Source: JAXMBX01 sp046349635
GTDB lineage: Bacteria > Planctomycetota > Planctomycetia > Planctomycetales > Planctomycetaceae
Direction: 5' to 3'
DNA length: 14,284 nt
NCBI GenBank assembly: GCA_046349635.1
Contig: JAXMBX010000081.1
Coordinates: forward strand, 1 to 14,284
Each line of letters opens with the position of its first letter. Position 1 is the first letter of the stretch. The position numbers and the translations under genes were made by a program. Below are positions 1-7,097 of the stretch, in pieces. The notes beneath the pieces are model-generated. The model was given only the letters and a program-made list of their open reading frames with translations, did not search any database and was not told where the DNA came from.

Positions 1-175
1 TCCAGCACGGCCGCCCCGCGATAACGTCCGCTTATTCATTCGACGGGTGGCGGGGGCGCACCCCGTCAGAACGGCGGGCATGGATTTACTTGATGCTGAA
101 TGTCTCTCCCTCTCCGGGTGGCGCGGTTGTCTTTTTTGCCAGCCCGGAACGGCAGTGACGGGTTCCTGCATGACA
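1..175. other. window edge, no supported gene
   Basis: I see no convincing gene here. One forward frame is closed by TAA at 22-24, so the first bases could be the 3' end of a gene lying before the window, but this cannot be tested. The open frames over 47-508 on both strands have no family resemblance and overlap the nadA end or repeat A. Confidence 0.4.
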
Positions 176-304
176 AGCGTTTCTTGCACCCACATCATTC
201 GCCGTTTGACGGGTGCCACTGGTGGCTCCGCCCACCAGTGAAGTCGTTAGACATCGCCAAATACAACAGGCCGCAAACGTACCTGGCGGCTCTGAGTCCA
301 GCCC
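176..304 (+). repeat. structured dispersed repeat family A, copy 1
   Basis: This stretch matches the reverse complement of about 6947-7097. Shared blocks include TCTTGCACC, CGTTTGA(C/T)GGGTG, CGTTAGACATCG and CGTACCTGGCG, in the same order and at similar spacing. Its core is a perfect hairpin: arm 217-225 pairs with 232-240 around a 6-nt loop. The hairpin arms differ in sequence from those of the other copies but still pair. The repeat ends just past the nadA stop codon, so it occupies the nadA 3' flank. Confidence 0.75.
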
Positions 305-305
305 C

Positions 306-1304
306 CTACTGCAGCAAACTCCGCCGCAACACATCCTGCGCCTGGGCAAAATAAGGCTGCCACACGATCTCAGGCTGTTCGTTCTTAAGGCAGTCCCGCA
401 CCTTTTGCAGCGTGTTCCGCGCCATGTGCGGACAACGATTGCAGGCACACGTCGTTCCGTCCGACGCCATGATCCCCGGCACCGGCAGATACGTGTGCCA
501 CGGGGCAATTGCCTTCAGCGGATGGATCATGTTCGCTTCCGTCGCCACCAGCAACGTGGTCGGCTCTTTCCGCTCCGACACGAACTTCCGCATCTTCTCC
601 GTCCCGCCAATGAAGTCGCTCACTTCCAGAATTTTTTGCGGACATTCCGGATGCGCGATAATCAGGCTCCCCGGATTGTTCCGTTTCGCCCGCAGCATGT
701 CCTGGATGCTGAACACCTCATGCACCATGCAGGACCCCGGCCACAGGATCATCTTCCGCCCCGTCACCTCCATCAGGTACCGACCCAGGTGCTGATCCGG
801 GACGAACAAAATCTCTTTGTCCTGCGGCACCCGGTCGATGATCTCCCGCGCGTTCCCGCTCGTCACGATCCAGTCGCACAGCGCCTTCACCGCCGCGGTG
901 GTGTTGATGTACGCGACCGTCTGGAAGTCATGCCCTTGCGCCCGCAATTCATTTTGATACGCCGCCAGTTTGTCCGCCGGACAACTCTCCGCCAGCGAAC
1001 AACCCGCCAGCATGTCCGGAATCAGCACCTTCTTTTCCGGGCTGAGGATCTTGGCCGACTCCGCCATGAAGTGCACGCCGCAGAACACAATGATCGGACT
1101 CGTCACCTTCGTCGCGTCCCGCGCCAGTTTCAGGCTGTCCCCGGTGAAATCGGCGATGTCCTGCAATTCCCCATCCACGTAATAGTGCGCCAGAATCGTC
1201 GCGTTCTTTTCTTTCTTGAGCGCATCAATCTCATCCATCAAGGCAAGAGGATCTTCCTCAACCTGGGGACGATCGAGTTGGAACAAAGGGCTGGTGGTCG
1301 ACAT
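306..1304 (-). CDS. nadA: quinolinate synthase NadA
   Basis: NadA is the cytoplasmic [4Fe-4S] enzyme that condenses iminoaspartate with dihydroxyacetone phosphate to give quinolinate, in de novo NAD synthesis. The 332-residue product has the family signatures in order: AHYY (39-42), GDS (55-57), CGVHFM (75-80), YINTTA (132-137), SGNA (149-152), PDQHLG (169-174), GSCMVHE (190-196), HPEC (218-221) and CNRCPHM (288-294). Cys75, Cys192 and Cys291 are the expected cluster ligands. I chose the ATG at 1304; a TTG at 1349 would add 15 residues without family-like sequence. The length fits the long NadA class. No nadB or nadC lies beside it, so it appears to be a single-gene unit. A strong hairpin lies about 100 bases upstream (1406-1440). 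Confidence 0.97.
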   Translation of the reverse strand: MSTTSPLFQLDRPQVEEDPLALMDEIDALKKEKNATILAHYYVDGELQDIADFTGDSLKLARDATKVTSPIIVFCGVHFMAESAKILSPEKKVLIPDMLAGCSLAESCPADKLAAYQNELRAQGHDFQTVAYINTTAAVKALCDWIVTSGNAREIIDRVPQDKEILFVPDQHLGRYLMEVTGRKMILWPGSCMVHEVFSIQDMLRAKRNNPGSLIIAHPECPQKILEVSDFIGGTEKMRKFVSERKEPTTLLVATEANMIHPLKAIAPWHTYLPVPGIMASDGTTCACNRCPHMARNTLQKVRDCLKNEQPEIVWQPYFAQAQDVLRRSLLQ

Positions 1305-1405
1305 CGGCGGAACTACTCGCACATTTCTTAGGGGTGTAACGGGTACCAAAACAGATCTGTACCAATTCTATCGAACGGACAGACTCCGGTGAGGCAAGGA
1401 TCGGC

Positions 1406-1440
1406 GATTTGACGGAAAATCTCCATTTTCCGCCGAAATC
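1406..1440. promoter_or_regulatory. hairpin upstream of nadA
   Basis: A perfect 8-bp stem (1413-1420 with 1425-1432, loop CTCC) is extended by five outer pairs (1406-1410 with 1436-1440) across a small internal loop. It lies about 100 bases upstream of the nadA ATG. It could be a 5' leader structure, an operator, or the end signal of the upstream imm52 unit. No U-run follows it in the nadA direction, which argues against a simple terminator. Confidence 0.4.
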
Positions 1441-1484
1441 TGCCTGTTAGAGAACCGTTTTTTTCGGAGCCAGGAGGACTCTTC

Positions 1485-1553
1485 GCGGGAATCACAGGTT
1501 CCCGGTACTCCGGGTACCTGTGTGCGACAGCACAAGAGTAGAGTTCAAATCGA
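1485..1553 (-). repeat. structured dispersed repeat family B, copy 1
   Basis: Read on the minus strand this is the B element: a TTTGAACTCT-like start, hairpin I (TGTGC around GACA and GCACA, 1521-1534) and hairpin II. Hairpin II is nearly perfect here: 1493-1499 pairs with 1516-1522 and 1501-1505 with 1510-1514, with one T-T mismatch, closing an AGTA loop (minus-strand reading). It has the same orientation as copy 2, and the two bracket the imm52 gene. Confidence 0.75.
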
Positions 1554-1567
1554 TACACCACAAAACA

Positions 1568-1612
1568 CCTTCTCCCCCCGAGGGAGAAGGTGGCCCAAGG
1601 CCGGATGAGGGG
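1568..1612. repeat. REP-like palindromic element
   Basis: The left arm CCTTCTCCC pairs with GGGAGAAGG across a short loop, followed by GGCCCAAGGCCGGATGAGGG. Elements of this CTTCTCCC/GGGAGAAGG type recur between genes in many GC-rich bacterial genomes. It lies between the 3' end of imm52 and the region upstream of nadA, where it may act as a transcription end or an mRNA-stabilising structure. Confidence 0.55.
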
Positions 1613-1766
1613 GCGGTACAAGCGTCCCTGAACAGTCTTTCTCCCCCTCACATCAACTCCCGCTGGGCGGCCTCCCTCGCCGTACCCCGCCAAATTGTCA
1701 GAGAACTGTTCTTTTTACGGCTTGTTTTTCCGAGGGATCAAATGGTGCATTTCTCGAAAGTCACTT

Positions 1767-2474
1767 TCACCGAGTCCGAAGATCACCCGGTTCATAACCA
1801 AGATTTGGCCACTGGGTGAATTTTCCACTTCCAGCGAGGAGGCACTTTTGGCAATAAATCCACGGGACGGAAAGATACGTAATCCACCCAAGTCTGGCGT
1901 CGCCGGAAAATAAAGGCGTCCCAAAATCAAAAGACGCAGACGTATACGCGGACATCCAGTCGGGATCCCAGATCTGGGAAAGGGATTTGAGCACGTTCAC
2001 AACGACTGTCTCTTCGTAAAGATGATGCCCGTACTCTGCGAGCGGAAAATCTAAATTGAAGCGATCATAACCAGCGTATGGACCTGTCTTCGAACAACAC
2101 TGCAATAGGATAACAGAGTGCTCCCTCATTTTCGGTTTGTCTCGCACCGGGCCCGCGTTCATCGAAACTAAATATCCTAACAATAAATCCGGACTTCTTT
2201 TAAGACCACCAATAGGACTTTTTCGAATCAGATCTTCTACCAGAGAGGCGTCATGGCTGACGAAAGTCGGGCCCTTTTTGCGGTCTGCGATGCTTTTGAA
2301 ACTTCGATACCATCGAGACCATTCTTCAGGAGCCACGGCACCCAAAAAGGCAAAAGTACGCATGAGCCTTTCAAGCACCAGTTCAACCGAGTCATCTCGC
2401 GCGGCCCACTGGCCCCTAATAGTCAAATATCGTTCCACAATTTCCTCCACAAACTGATTATGGTGGATAGACAT
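1767..2474 (-). CDS. Imm52-family immunity protein, probably frameshifted
   Basis: The 235-residue product resembles Immunity protein 52 (Imm52), the antidote component of polymorphic toxin systems. Matching features are WSRWY (52-56), a central segment leading into FNLDFP (139-144), WDPDW (169-173) and GWITYLS (196-202). It should be cytoplasmic and bind a cognate toxin, but no toxin gene is adjacent. After about residue 203 the sequence stops looking like the family. The adjacent frame gives a better tail of about 48 residues (GFIAKSASSLEVEN to the TAA at 1715-1717). One extra base in the T or C run near 1860-1875 would explain the switch. The gene is visibly AT-richer than its neighbours and sits between two same-orientation B repeats, so it was probably acquired. 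No strong Shine-Dalgarno is seen before the ATG. The family call is from memory of its motifs. Confidence 0.7.
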   Translation of the reverse strand: MSIHHNQFVEEIVERYLTIRGQWAARDDSVELVLERLMRTFAFLGAVAPEEWSRWYRSFKSIADRKKGPTFVSHDASLVEDLIRKSPIGGLKRSPDLLLGYLVSMNAGPVRDKPKMREHSVILLQCCSKTGPYAGYDRFNLDFPLAEYGHHLYEETVVVNVLKSLSQIWDPDWMSAYTSASFDFGTPLFSGDARLGWITYLSVPWIYCQKCLLAGSGKFTQWPNLGYEPGDLRTR

Positions 2475-2509
2475 TTCGGCTCATGGTTGTAGCGGAGTAT
2501 GCAGAATTG

Positions 2510-2583
2510 TCGCGGGCTGGTACAAGTTGCGCGTACTTCGGCGACCTGTGTGCGCCAGCACAAGAGCAGAGTTCAAATCGACG
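2510..2583 (-). repeat. structured dispersed repeat family B, copy 2
   Basis: This copy shares CCTGTGTGCG, AGCACAAGAG and AGAGTTCAAATCGA with copy 1. Hairpin I is TGTGC/GCACA. The outer stem of hairpin II survives with one G-U pair and one mismatch, while the pairs closing the AGTA loop are weaker. It lies between the start of imm52 and the 3' end of the DUF1501 gene. Confidence 0.7.
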
Positions 2584-2601
2584 TACGACTCGCCCCTCCG
2601 C

Positions 2602-3975
2602 TCACACCAACTCCCGGATCGGCTCACCCTCATTCAGGATCGGCACCGGACGACCGCTGTAGTCCAGCAGGTTCTGACGCGGATCGATCCCCAGATGCCG
2701 ATACACGGTCGCCAGCAGATCCTGCGGCGTGTAAGGCCGCTCCGTCGGATACTCCGCCTTGGAGTTCGTCGCGCCGATCACCTGCCCCATCCGTAACCCG
2801 CCACCGGAAACCAGCACGCTGTACGCGTCTGGCCAATGGTCCCGTCCGAATGCACTGAATGCCGGGTTGTAACTCAACCGCGGCGTCCTCCCGAATTCCC
2901 CCGTCGCCACCACCAGGATCTTGCGGTCTAATCCCCGGGCGTAGATATCCTCAACCAGCGCACTCACCGCCTGGTCATAAAACTTCAAACGCCGCTGCAG
3001 GAACCCGCCGAAGTGTCCATGCCTCCCCGCGTTCCCCGGGTGGTCATCCCAGTTCGTGTACTCCTGCCCGTTCGCCGGTGAATCCACAAACACCGAAATC
3101 ACTCCACTCCCTCGCTCCGCCAATCTGCGGGCCAGCAGACAGCTTTGCCCCCACGTATGCTTTCCGTATTTCTCCCGCAACTCCGGCTTCTCGTCACTCA
3201 GGTCAAACGCCTTCGCCGTGTGCGAATTCGTCAGCATCTCATACGCGATCTGCTGGAACTTCCCCACCCCTTCGAGATTGCGATGCTGATCCAGATCACT
3301 CCGCAACCGGTCGAACTCCCGCATCAACGCCCGCCGGTCTCCGAACCGCTGCAGCGCATCCCCGGCCACAAGTTCTCCCACCGGCGGCCGATACCCCGCG
3401 ACACTGGGATCTCCCCCCACAAACGCCTTGTGACTGACTCCCAGGTAAGAGGGACGGGTGAAGTAAAACGGACTCACCATCGCGACGTATTGCGGAATCC
3501 GCTCCGGATGCATCCCCCGCACGTGACTCACGATCGACCCGATATCAGGGTGCTCACTCACGGAATTCGATGTCGGATCGAGACGGCTGGGCATCTTTCC
3601 CGTCGTCACCACGATCCCGCCATCGCTGTGGATATTCACCGTGTGATGCATCGACCGAATGATCGAGAACTTGTCCGCCACCTCGGCATGCAACGGCAGA
3701 TGTTCCGCGATCTCCAGCCCCGGCACCTTGGTCGGAATCGCTCCGAAAATGCTCCGGTATTCCACCGGTGCCCGCGGCTTGAGGTCATATGTCTCTAACT
3801 GAGACGCCCCGCCGTGCAGATATAAAAGGATCACACTGGTGTCCAGTTGCGCGGTTCCATTCGCCCCCCGGGCCTCCAGCACATCCGCCAGAGAGATCCC
3901 ACCCAAGGCCAGCGCACCGTATTTCAGGAACTGGCGACGTGGAAGGGGACCACGGCAGACCCTCCTCTCCGGCAT
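2602..3975 (-). CDS. DUF1501 domain-containing protein, Tat-exported
   Basis: This 457-residue protein belongs to DUF1501, a family related to sulfatases and alkaline phosphatases and greatly expanded in Planctomycetes. Its biochemical role is not established. The N-terminus has a twin-arginine signal (PRRQFLKYGALALGG, Arg13-Arg14), so export across the cytoplasmic membrane is expected. Family landmarks are LHGGASQLETYDLKP (53-67), GEFGRTP (359-365), GRDHWP (377-382) and the GQVIGAT segment followed by the usual PQDL and LGIDP tail. The ATG at 3975 is chosen because AGGAG stands 7 bases upstream; an ATG at 4020 would add 15 residues in front of the Tat signal. DUF1501 genes often follow a DUF1549/DUF1553 cytochrome-type gene, but here none is adjacent and the upstream side is occupied by the parS cluster. 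Confidence 0.95.
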   Translation of the reverse strand: MPERRVCRGPLPRRQFLKYGALALGGISLADVLEARGANGTAQLDTSVILLYLHGGASQLETYDLKPRAPVEYRSIFGAIPTKVPGLEIAEHLPLHAEVADKFSIIRSMHHTVNIHSDGGIVVTTGKMPSRLDPTSNSVSEHPDIGSIVSHVRGMHPERIPQYVAMVSPFYFTRPSYLGVSHKAFVGGDPSVAGYRPPVGELVAGDALQRFGDRRALMREFDRLRSDLDQHRNLEGVGKFQQIAYEMLTNSHTAKAFDLSDEKPELREKYGKHTWGQSCLLARRLAERGSGVISVFVDSPANGQEYTNWDDHPGNAGRHGHFGGFLQRRLKFYDQAVSALVEDIYARGLDRKILVVATGEFGRTPRLSYNPAFSAFGRDHWPDAYSVLVSGGGLRMGQVIGATNSKAEYPTERPYTPQDLLATVYRHLGIDPRQNLLDYSGRPVPILNEGEPIRELV

Positions 3976-4124
3976 GGCAGACTCCTGAGAAGGTAAAAAA
4001 CAAACCCCGAACGCATCCATCTTAATTGATTCATCGGGTGGCGTCAGCGGAAAGACCCTGCAGGACAGTCATTTAGGGAGAATTCCCCCCCGGGTTTCGC
4101 GCTTCAGTTCCGCTCCGGACCAAA

Positions 4125-4142
4125 ATGTTCCACGTGGAACAT
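4125..4142. promoter_or_regulatory. parS site 1 (ParB binding)
   Basis: The 16-bp palindrome TGTTCCACGTGGAACA at 4126-4141 is identical to the parS consensus known from, for example, Myxococcus. It is the first of three perfect copies in 126 bases, upstream of the DUF1501 gene. Confidence 0.9.
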
Positions 4143-4171
4143 GTCATTTCTGCCGGTCCCACTCCCACAAA

Positions 4172-4189
4172 ATGTTCCACGTGGAACAT
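4172..4189. promoter_or_regulatory. parS site 2 (ParB binding)
   Basis: A second perfect TGTTCCACGTGGAACA lies at 4173-4188, starting 47 bases after site 1. Like the others it is followed by CATG, six variable bases and C(C/T)GCCGGTC. Confidence 0.9.
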
Positions 4190-4234
4190 GCCGAAACTGC
4201 CGGTCGGCTGCGGATGACTGCCCCAGACACAGAA

Positions 4235-4252
4235 ATGTTCCACGTGGAACAT
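4235..4252. promoter_or_regulatory. parS site 3 (ParB binding)
   Basis: A third perfect TGTTCCACGTGGAACA lies at 4236-4251, starting 63 bases after site 2 and followed by the same CATG-N6-CCGCCGGTC arrangement. Confidence 0.9.
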
Positions 4253-4286
4253 GCAAAATCCGCCGGTCGCTTCGGAAATGTCAAAA

Positions 4287-4302
4287 TATTCCAAAGTTAT
4301 CG
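4287..4302. promoter_or_regulatory. degenerate fourth parS-like site
   Basis: AAAATATTCCAAAGTTAT aligns with the AAAATGTTCCACGTGG entry of the perfect sites and occupies the next position in the array, 51 bases after site 3. The right half is lost, so ParB binding is doubtful. It looks like a decayed unit of the same array. Confidence 0.4.
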
Positions 4303-4405
4303 ATTGTAACGGCCGATAACTGAGAGCAGACCGTGAAAGGTACGTCGGCTCAATGATTGCAGATGGACCCTTTCAGTTCGACGTAACTCTATTGAGGCAA
4401 GGAAG

Positions 4406-4705
4406 ATGACCGGTAAAAAACAACCCGCCTGGACCTGTCTGGCCCTCCTGAGTACCGCCCTCTGGCTTCCGACAGTGGTTGGCTGCCAAACCCAGATTGC
4501 CGGGCAGACTCTCCCTTCCGCCCATTACCTCCGTGATGACATCGAATACTTCACGAAGGGTCCGGAGTTCAAGCTCTATCGCCAGGCGGAAGCCCTGGAG
4601 CAATACAATGCCGGCCTGAATAAGGACGCCAACGGCCCCGCCCCGGCCAACACCGACAACAATAACAACGCCCCGACCCCGCAGCCTCCCGCTCCCGGGA
4701 AATAG
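4406..4705 (+). CDS. small predicted lipoprotein, unknown function
   Basis: This 99-residue product has a basic start (GKK), a hydrophobic segment (about 9-26) and a lipobox VVGC with Cys27, so it should be processed by signal peptidase II and anchored as a lipoprotein. The mature part begins QTQIAGQTLPSAHYLRDDI and runs through an acidic and aromatic stretch (YFTKGPEFKLYRQAEALEQY, 48-67), resembling small planctomycete-type lipoproteins. The last 30 residues are low-complexity Asn/Pro/Ala, probably a flexible tail. A purine-rich AAGGAAG lies directly before the ATG. I do not recognise a named family or function. Confidence 0.8.
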   Translation: MTGKKQPAWTCLALLSTALWLPTVVGCQTQIAGQTLPSAHYLRDDIEYFTKGPEFKLYRQAEALEQYNAGLNKDANGPAPANTDNNNNAPTPQPPAPGK

Positions 4706-5021
4706 TCGGGACGACGCGTTCATTTCGCTTCGATTTTGCCCCTCCCATTTCCATTCTGGCCTATTTTCTTTCCCCTCCCCGCATCACGGCTCTCTCTCGA
4801 ACTCGTGATCGGACTTGATGAAATTTCGATGCGTTGAATCGTGCCTCCTGTTTTTCGGGGCGGACAGCAGGAGGACGAGGGGGGGACGATCCCTTCGCAA
4901 CCGACGAATTCTGGAACCGCATTCATAGTGCGACTGTCCGGAATTCGTCGGTCTGCGAGGGGTCATTTTCTTACATAAGACTCGACAATCCGCGAATTGT
5001 GTTCCTCGGAACAGGTGACTC
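4706..5021. other. intergenic region with a long hairpin
   Basis: No gene is supported. The only strong structure is the imperfect hairpin at 4888-4964; the flanking sequence has no recognisable motif apart from the likely Shine-Dalgarno of the 5022 gene. Confidence 0.5.
4888..4974 (+). terminator. long imperfect hairpin, possible terminator
   Basis: Arms 4888-4914 and 4938-4964 are about 27 bases each and pair over almost their full length, with two single-base bulges and a few mismatches. Each arm contains GACGAATTC or its complement. The tail just after the right arm is T-rich (CATTTTCTT). This fits a terminator for the upstream lipoprotein gene, but the position 57 bases before the next start codon also allows a leader attenuator. 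Confidence 0.5.
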
Positions 5022-5399
5022 ATGGACTTTCAGCATCTCGCCGAACTCTGCTTCACCTGGATCGGGTTTGGAGTCGTGAGCGGACTGCTGGCGAAGGCCA
5101 TCCTTCCCGGACGCGATCCCGGCGGGACCATCGTGACGGCGGTCCTCGGCCTGAGCGGCGCCATTCTCGGCGCATCAATTTATGCCTGGGCCGGCGGAGA
5201 TAGAATCCGCGACCTCATCAGCCCCATGGGCTTCGCCATCGCCGTCGGTGGCGCCATCGTCCTGCTGCTGTCGCATCGACTGCTGAGCGGACGGATCTGG
5301 AATCTCACCGATGAAGGAGAGGACCCGATTATCCCTTCTCCGCGCGTCACGCAACGCCGCCGCGCCCGCAAACGGGCCGGCATCATGGACGATCTCTAA
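5022..5399 (+). CDS. GlsB/YeaQ/YmgE family membrane protein
   Basis: The N-terminal 90 residues match the transglycosylase-associated (GlsB/YeaQ/YmgE) family of small stress-linked inner-membrane proteins. Three hydrophobic helices are visible: about 10-28, 36-56 and 68-86. The family signature G-x-x-S-G-x-x-A-K-x-I-x-P-G-(R)-D-P-G-G is present at about 17-35 and is followed by the Gly-rich second helix (GLSGAILGASI). At 125 residues it is longer than the usual 80-90, because of a charged cytoplasmic tail with a basic cluster (QRRRARKRAG) and an acidic end. AGGTGA stands 5 bases before the ATG. The molecular role of the family is not settled. Confidence 0.88.
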   Translation: MDFQHLAELCFTWIGFGVVSGLLAKAILPGRDPGGTIVTAVLGLSGAILGASIYAWAGGDRIRDLISPMGFAIAVGGAIVLLLSHRLLSGRIWNLTDEGEDPIIPSPRVTQRRRARKRAGIMDDL

Positions 5400-5443
5400 A
5401 CCGAACTGCAGCTGCCTGCTGCCGGGCTGACTGCTGCCGGCGC

Positions 5444-5683
5444 TTACTTGTGGTAGCCGAGTTCCGCAATCACATCGTACAGCTCTTCGTACGTAATGAA
5501 CCGGCGACGGTGACGCAGCTTGTACTGATCCACCGCTTCCGCCAGTTCGGTCACTTCCGGACGTCCGGAATTGCGCGAGCTGGAGAATTGCCGGCGTTCG
5601 CCGCCGCTCGGGGTGGCTCCGCCGGGAGTCGTCTGGCGACGATCGATGAATTGCGTCAGTCGTTCTTCAATAGAGGTGGACAT
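5444..5683 (-). CDS. small conserved hypothetical protein
   Basis: This 79-residue protein has a Ser/Arg/Gly-rich first half and a compact, probably helical second half (LAEAVDQYKLRHRRRFITYEELYDVIAELGYHK). The second half looks like a short domain I associate with planctomycete hypothetical proteins; no function is known to me. It is very basic around KLRHRRRF, which would allow nucleic-acid or ribosome contact, but that is only inference. AGGA lies about 10 bases before the ATG. It converges with the membrane-protein gene 45 bases away and is divergent from gpsA. Confidence 0.7.
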   Translation of the reverse strand: MSTSIEERLTQFIDRRQTTPGGATPSGGERRQFSSSRNSGRPEVTELAEAVDQYKLRHRRRFITYEELYDVIAELGYHK

Positions 5684-5763
5684 GATTCGGTTCCTGTACG
5701 GAAATGTGTCTAACCAACACTAGGTCGCGAATCGAACACCGCCAATCCGCACCCGGGTGATCC

Positions 5764-5805
5764 GTTCGAACCGTTCCCGATAATTCCGGACGTGACGGTT
5801 GGAAC
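5764..5805. promoter_or_regulatory. inverted repeat in the 5684-5935 divergent gap
   Basis: GTTCGAACCGT (5764-5774) and ACGGTTGGAAC (5795-5805) are complementary at 10 of 11 positions, with a 20-base spacer. The pair lies in the gap between the divergent 79-residue protein gene and gpsA, so it could be an operator or a leader hairpin. There is no direct evidence for either. Confidence 0.3.
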
Positions 5806-5935
5806 GCTTGTGACGTTCTTGAATTCCGGGGACATTCCGCAGAGAATTCCTGAAATTCCTTTTGATCGGGCCGTTTCCGCCGCGGCAGTCACACCCGGTC
5901 CGTCTTTAGTCTGCGATCACCCTGAGAATCATCGG

Positions 5936-6937
5936 ATGAAACGACCCGCGAAAGTGACCGTCCTCGGCAGTGGTGCTATGGGGACGGCTTGTGCGATTTT
6001 GCTGGCTGAGCATCCGGGGCAAGCTGTCGCGCTCTGGTCCCGCACCCCCGACATCGCGGCTGAAATGCACGCCACACGGGAAAACAAACGCCTGCTCCCC
6101 GGCGTCCCGATCCCTCCCGTCGTGGAGATCACCGCGGACATCACGCAGGCTGTGACAGGTGCGGATGCACTGATCGTCGCGATCCCGACCGCCTTCCTCC
6201 GCACGGCCCTCACGACTTTGAAGTCCGCGATTCCTGCAGGCGTCCCGGTCGTCAGCGTCATCAAGGGACTCGAGAACGGGTCGTTCCTCCGCCCCAGCCA
6301 GATCATCACCGACGTGCTCGGCCCGCGCCCGGTGATCGCGCTCGGTGGCCCCAGCCATGCGGAGGAGATTTCCCGCCGTCTCCCGGCGAGTGTCGTCGCC
6401 GCCGGACCGGATGCCGACCTCGCGAGCTGGGTCCAGTCCTTCCTCGGGACCGACCGCTTCAGGATCTATACCAACACGGATCTCCTGGGAGTTGAACTCG
6501 CGGGGGCGTTGAAGAATGTCATCGCTATCGCCGCGGGGATCTGCGACGGTCTCGGTTTCGGCGATAACGCGAAAGCAGCGCTCCTCACGCGCGGAGTTGT
6601 GGAAATGTCCCGTTTCGGGACGGCCCTGGGGGCGGAGCCTGCGACGTTCTACGGCCTGGCGGGGGTCGGCGATCTCATCGCGACATGTGCCAGTCCGTTC
6701 GGTCGCAACCGCCGTGTCGGCGAACGGCTCGGCAAGGGGGAAACCCTGCAGCAGATTCTGGCCACGATGCACAATGTTGCGGAGGGGATTCTGACCAGCC
6801 GGAGTATTCGGGATTATGCCCTGACGCTGGGTCTCGACATGCCGATCACGAACGAGGTGTACCTGACGTTATACGAAGGGAAGCCACCGATCGAAGCGAC
6901 TGCGAGCTTGATGCAGCGGCCCATGCGGTCCGAGTAG
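5936..6937 (+). CDS. gpsA: glycerol-3-phosphate dehydrogenase [NAD(P)+] GpsA
   Basis: GpsA reduces dihydroxyacetone phosphate to sn-glycerol-3-phosphate in the cytoplasm, supplying the backbone for phospholipids. The 333-residue product has a Rossmann motif GSGAMG (11-16), the NKRLLPG segment (50-56), IPTAFLR (83-89), the KGLE motif (110-113), GGPSHAEE (137-144) and GALKNVIAIA (190-199), in which Lys193 corresponds to the catalytic lysine. GRNRRVG and the NEVYLTLYEG end are also typical. I start at the ATG at 5936 because the Rossmann strand begins a few residues later. The frame stays open up to 5792 but that extension has no family sequence. No partner lipid gene is adjacent. Confidence 0.97.
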   Translation: MKRPAKVTVLGSGAMGTACAILLAEHPGQAVALWSRTPDIAAEMHATRENKRLLPGVPIPPVVEITADITQAVTGADALIVAIPTAFLRTALTTLKSAIPAGVPVVSVIKGLENGSFLRPSQIITDVLGPRPVIALGGPSHAEEISRRLPASVVAAGPDADLASWVQSFLGTDRFRIYTNTDLLGVELAGALKNVIAIAAGICDGLGFGDNAKAALLTRGVVEMSRFGTALGAEPATFYGLAGVGDLIATCASPFGRNRRVGERLGKGETLQQILATMHNVAEGILTSRSIRDYALTLGLDMPITNEVYLTLYEGKPPIEATASLMQRPMRSE

Positions 6938-6946
6938 CCTTGGGAC

Positions 6947-7097
6947 TTCTTTCATCGGGGCTGGGAGGAAGAGACGCCAGGTACGATTGAGGCCGGTGCG
7001 TGTCGTCGATGTCTAACGACCTCACTGCTGAGGCGAGTCCGCCTCCGCAGTGCCACCCATCAAACGGGAAGCGAGCAGGTGCAAGAGACGTTCCGTC
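6947..7097 (-). repeat. structured dispersed repeat family A, copy 2
   Basis: This is the reverse-orientation counterpart of 176-304. The hairpin at 7023-7052 has CACTGC/GCAGTG outer pairs, one mismatch, and GAGGCG/CGCCTC inner pairs around an AGTC loop. The stem sequence differs from copy 1 (ACTGGTGG/CCACCAGT) while pairing is kept. It fills the gap between the convergent ends of gpsA and the Cys-rich gene and extends into the 3' end of the latter. Confidence 0.75.

Larger units (their letters stand above)
1305..1714. other. intergenic region with hairpins and repeats
   Basis: No gene is supported. From nadA outwards the region holds a hairpin (1406-1440), repeat B copy 1 (about 1485-1553) and a short REP-like palindrome (1568-1612). 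Open frames here have no recognisable protein signature and run through the repeats. Confidence 0.6.

Noticed and set aside
213..1331. 372-codon forward open frame antisense to nadA
   Set aside because: It mirrors nadA codon bias, is rich in His/Arg/Pro and shows no family motif, while nadA on the other strand is unambiguous.
1540..1553. GAGTTCAAATC in B repeats as a tRNA T-arm remnant
   Set aside because: It resembles a T-loop, but the flanking bases cannot form the five-pair T stem and no acceptor or anticodon arm is present.
1485..2583. B repeats as integron attC sites
   Set aside because: They have paired hairpins and bracket a gene, but lack the GTTRRRY/RYYYAAC core boxes, and no integrase is in the window.
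5401..5443. hairpin terminator between the convergent 5022 and 5444 genes
   Set aside because: The CTGCTGCCGG copies are direct rather than inverted; only a weak GCCGG/CCGGC pairing exists and no U-run follows.
5906..6772. 288-codon reverse open frame inside gpsA
   Set aside because: It is the antisense shadow of a fully recognisable gpsA and has no protein signature.
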